From an uncultured Eubacteriales bacterium (GTDB lineage: Bacteria; Bacillota; Clostridia; UMGS1840): 8,771 nucleotides of DNA. The DNA lies in the NCBI GenBank assembly GCA_900555525.1, contig USLP01000039.1, forward strand, positions 1-8,771, given 5' to 3'. The first letter of the stretch is position 1; each line of letters starts with the position of its first letter. Below the pieces are notes generated by a model that ran no database searches, was not told where the DNA came from, and saw nothing but the letters and a program-made list of their open reading frames with translations. The position numbers were made by a program, and so were the translations under genes. Positions 7,804 through 8,771 of the stretch are shown here, in pieces.

Positions 7804-7834
7804 CCCCCCCCAAAGGTCAAAGCCTTTTGGGGGT
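7804..7834. terminator. Bidirectional hairpin terminator between convergent genes
   Basis: An inverted repeat pairs CCCCCAAAGG (7807-7816) with CCTTTTGGGGG (7823-7833), with one bulged T and a six-base loop (TCAAAG). It sits in the 44-base gap between the HAD gene stop and the stop of the opposing regulator gene. Downstream on the + strand is an imperfect U-rich stretch (TATCAATTTT). On the minus strand the hairpin is followed by CTTTCTTT. It therefore plausibly ends both the his operon and the regulator transcript. The left arm is preceded by extra C residues, making a run of eight C at 7804-7811. Confidence 0.8.
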
Positions 7835-7841
7835 ATCAATT

Positions 7842-8600
7842 TTACCGAGGATGAGGTGGGTTTATGTATCGGTATTCCTTCGGCGTCATTCCACACATTC
7901 TCTTAAAAACCCGATTAAAATACGTTACGTCCGAATATCCGCACAAAAATGCAATTTCAGTTATTGATTCCGCGCGGCTTTTCAGCATTCGTTTTGCGCT
8001 TTCGCATCGTACGTTATTCAAGTATTCATGAAAGCTTATACCTACTATATTTTTAAATACTCGTCCCAAATATTTTGCATTTACAAAATAAAGCTCTGCA
8101 CAATCTTTTAATGTAATATTTTCACTATATTCAATATCTATATACTGTTTTATATCCTTCACCACACATTTTATATCGCCTTTTTGTTTATCGTTCTCAC
8201 AATTTCTCAAGATTAAAAGTATATAGCTTTCTACCACACGTGCAAGCTCAAACAGCACATCGCTGTTGTCGACTTTTTTGCAGTTTTTTAAAAGAGCCTT
8301 CATTTTTTTCAAATCAACCCCGGTTAATCGGCAGGTACGTTCAAGCTTTTTTTCCGTTTCGTAAATATCCGTTACGGCATTCCCTACATAAATTATACAT
8401 TTCACTTTAAAATCAATCATTACCGGGTATGCCAGCTCCGATAATCCGTATGCGCAAGTACCGCAAAAACATTCGCCGCCGTATACCGCCTTTTGATTAG
8501 CCAGCTTTTTGCATTTTAGACATAAATCCAAGCCACGCTGTGTGGTCTTTGCGGCAGAACAAAATTCGGATGAGTGGAAGGTACGGGAACAACCTATCAT
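7842..8600 (-). CDS. AraC-family regulator with cysteine-rich PocR-like sensor, probably N-terminally truncated
   Basis: This encodes 252 residues from the first in-frame ATG. The C-terminal part, about 148-246, is a typical AraC DNA-binding domain with two helix-turn-helix units. The first includes TLKDCAELYFVNAKYLGRVFK; the second includes SITEIAFLCGYSDVTYFNRVFK, followed by MTPKEYR. The N-terminal part (about 4-75) resembles the PocR ligand-binding domain: EFC, RGLDLCLKCK, CAYGLSELAYPV and IIYVGN. It is rich in cysteines (C4, C14, C27, C30, C44, C46, C49), with CxxC at 27-30 and CxCxxC at 44-49, suggesting a metal or redox site. No ribosome site precedes ATG 8600, and upstream bases belong to an oxidoreductase gene on the other strand, so the true N-terminus is probably missing. 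It converges on the his operon; nothing shows that it regulates it. Confidence 0.85.
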   Translation of the reverse strand: MIGCSRTFHSSEFCSAAKTTQRGLDLCLKCKKLANQKAVYGGECFCGTCAYGLSELAYPVMIDFKVKCIIYVGNAVTDIYETEKKLERTCRLTGVDLKKMKALLKNCKKVDNSDVLFELARVVESYILLILRNCENDKQKGDIKCVVKDIKQYIDIEYSENITLKDCAELYFVNAKYLGRVFKNIVGISFHEYLNNVRCESAKRMLKSRAESITEIAFLCGYSDVTYFNRVFKRMCGMTPKEYRYINPPHPR

Positions 8601-8603
8601 TTT

Positions 8604-8771
8604 TTCAAGACGGGAGAATATTATACGATTCCGTACCGCTGTCTTTGTCCCGAAAAAATCGAAAATCTTTTGGTTGCGGGAAGATGTATATCTTCAACGC
8701 ATGAAGCGCAAGCCTCATACAGAATTATGCCGACCGTATGCGCTCTTGGTCAGGCGGCAGGAGTCGGCGCG
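8604..8771 (+). CDS. FAD-dependent oxidoreductase, C-terminal fragment (FAD_oxidored-like)
   Basis: The last 56 codons on the + strand read as the C-terminal flavin-binding part of a FAD-dependent oxidoreductase. Landmarks are YYTIPYRCLCPEKIENLLVAGR, shortened here to its key parts IPYRCL, NLLVAGRCIS, STHEAQAS, RIMPTVCALGQAAG; the VAGR...S.THEA...R.MP...LGQAAG pattern is characteristic. The frame is open back to 8574, but residues before about GEYYTIP do not look like the family and overlap the regulator gene. No start codon is plausible, and the fragment runs off the window. It must have lost its N-terminal dinucleotide-binding fold here, so this is a broken gene or a chimeric contig end. 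The substrate is unknown. Confidence 0.8.

Noticed and set aside
1..8771. CRISPR array, tRNA, riboswitch, insertion sequence or phage genes
   Set aside because: I found no regularly spaced repeats, cloverleaf-like segments, transposase motifs or terminal inverted repeats. The coding density leaves no gap over 50 bases between genes outside the chimeric ends.

Overview
The window is almost entirely one co-directional histidine-biosynthesis operon on the + strand. The order is hisD (5'-truncated) - hisC - hisB - hisH - hisA - hisF - hisIE - hisJ, followed by a histidine-phosphatase-fold gene and a HAD-fold phosphatase gene. A GC-rich hairpin closes the run, and an AraC-family regulator gene faces it from the minus strand. 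The moderate, AT-leaning composition, tight gene packing, strong AGGAGG-type ribosome sites, fused hisIE, stand-alone IGPD-type hisB and PHP-type hisJ fit an anaerobic Clostridia-class Bacillota (Firmicutes) bacterium. This is inferred from the proteins; no rRNA or other phylogenetic marker is present.

Layout: about 1-180 is a piece of threonyl-tRNA synthetase, read in frame into hisD, which has lost roughly its first 90 residues. From 180 to 7797 the genes run head to tail with gaps or overlaps of a few bases, the longest being 46 bases between hisH and hisA. Bases 7798-7841 hold a hairpin that can serve both converging transcripts. Bases 7842-8600 (minus) encode a regulator with a cysteine-rich, PocR-like sensor and a C-terminal AraC DNA-binding domain. 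From about 8604 to the end, the + strand encodes the C-terminal FAD-binding part of an unrelated FAD-dependent oxidoreductase.

How the genes work together: HisIE carries out the pyrophosphohydrolase and cyclohydrolase steps on phosphoribosyl-ATP, and HisA isomerises the product. HisF with HisH forms the imidazole ring and releases AICAR. HisB dehydrates imidazole-glycerol phosphate, HisC transaminates, HisJ removes the phosphate and HisD oxidises histidinol to histidine. Only the first step (HisG, with or without HisZ) is absent, presumably just upstream of the truncated hisD. The two extra phosphatase genes have no assigned place in the pathway.

The most notable observation is that both ends of the window are chimeric. 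Each end has about 170 bases of an unrelated conserved gene joined inside a conserved coding region: ThrRS into hisD on the left, and the oxidoreductase into the N-terminus of the regulator on the right. The similar lengths and the short possible homology at each join make assembly chimeras at contig ends the first hypothesis, although real rearrangements are not excluded. I found no CRISPR array, transposon, tRNA, riboswitch or convincing new system in the window.
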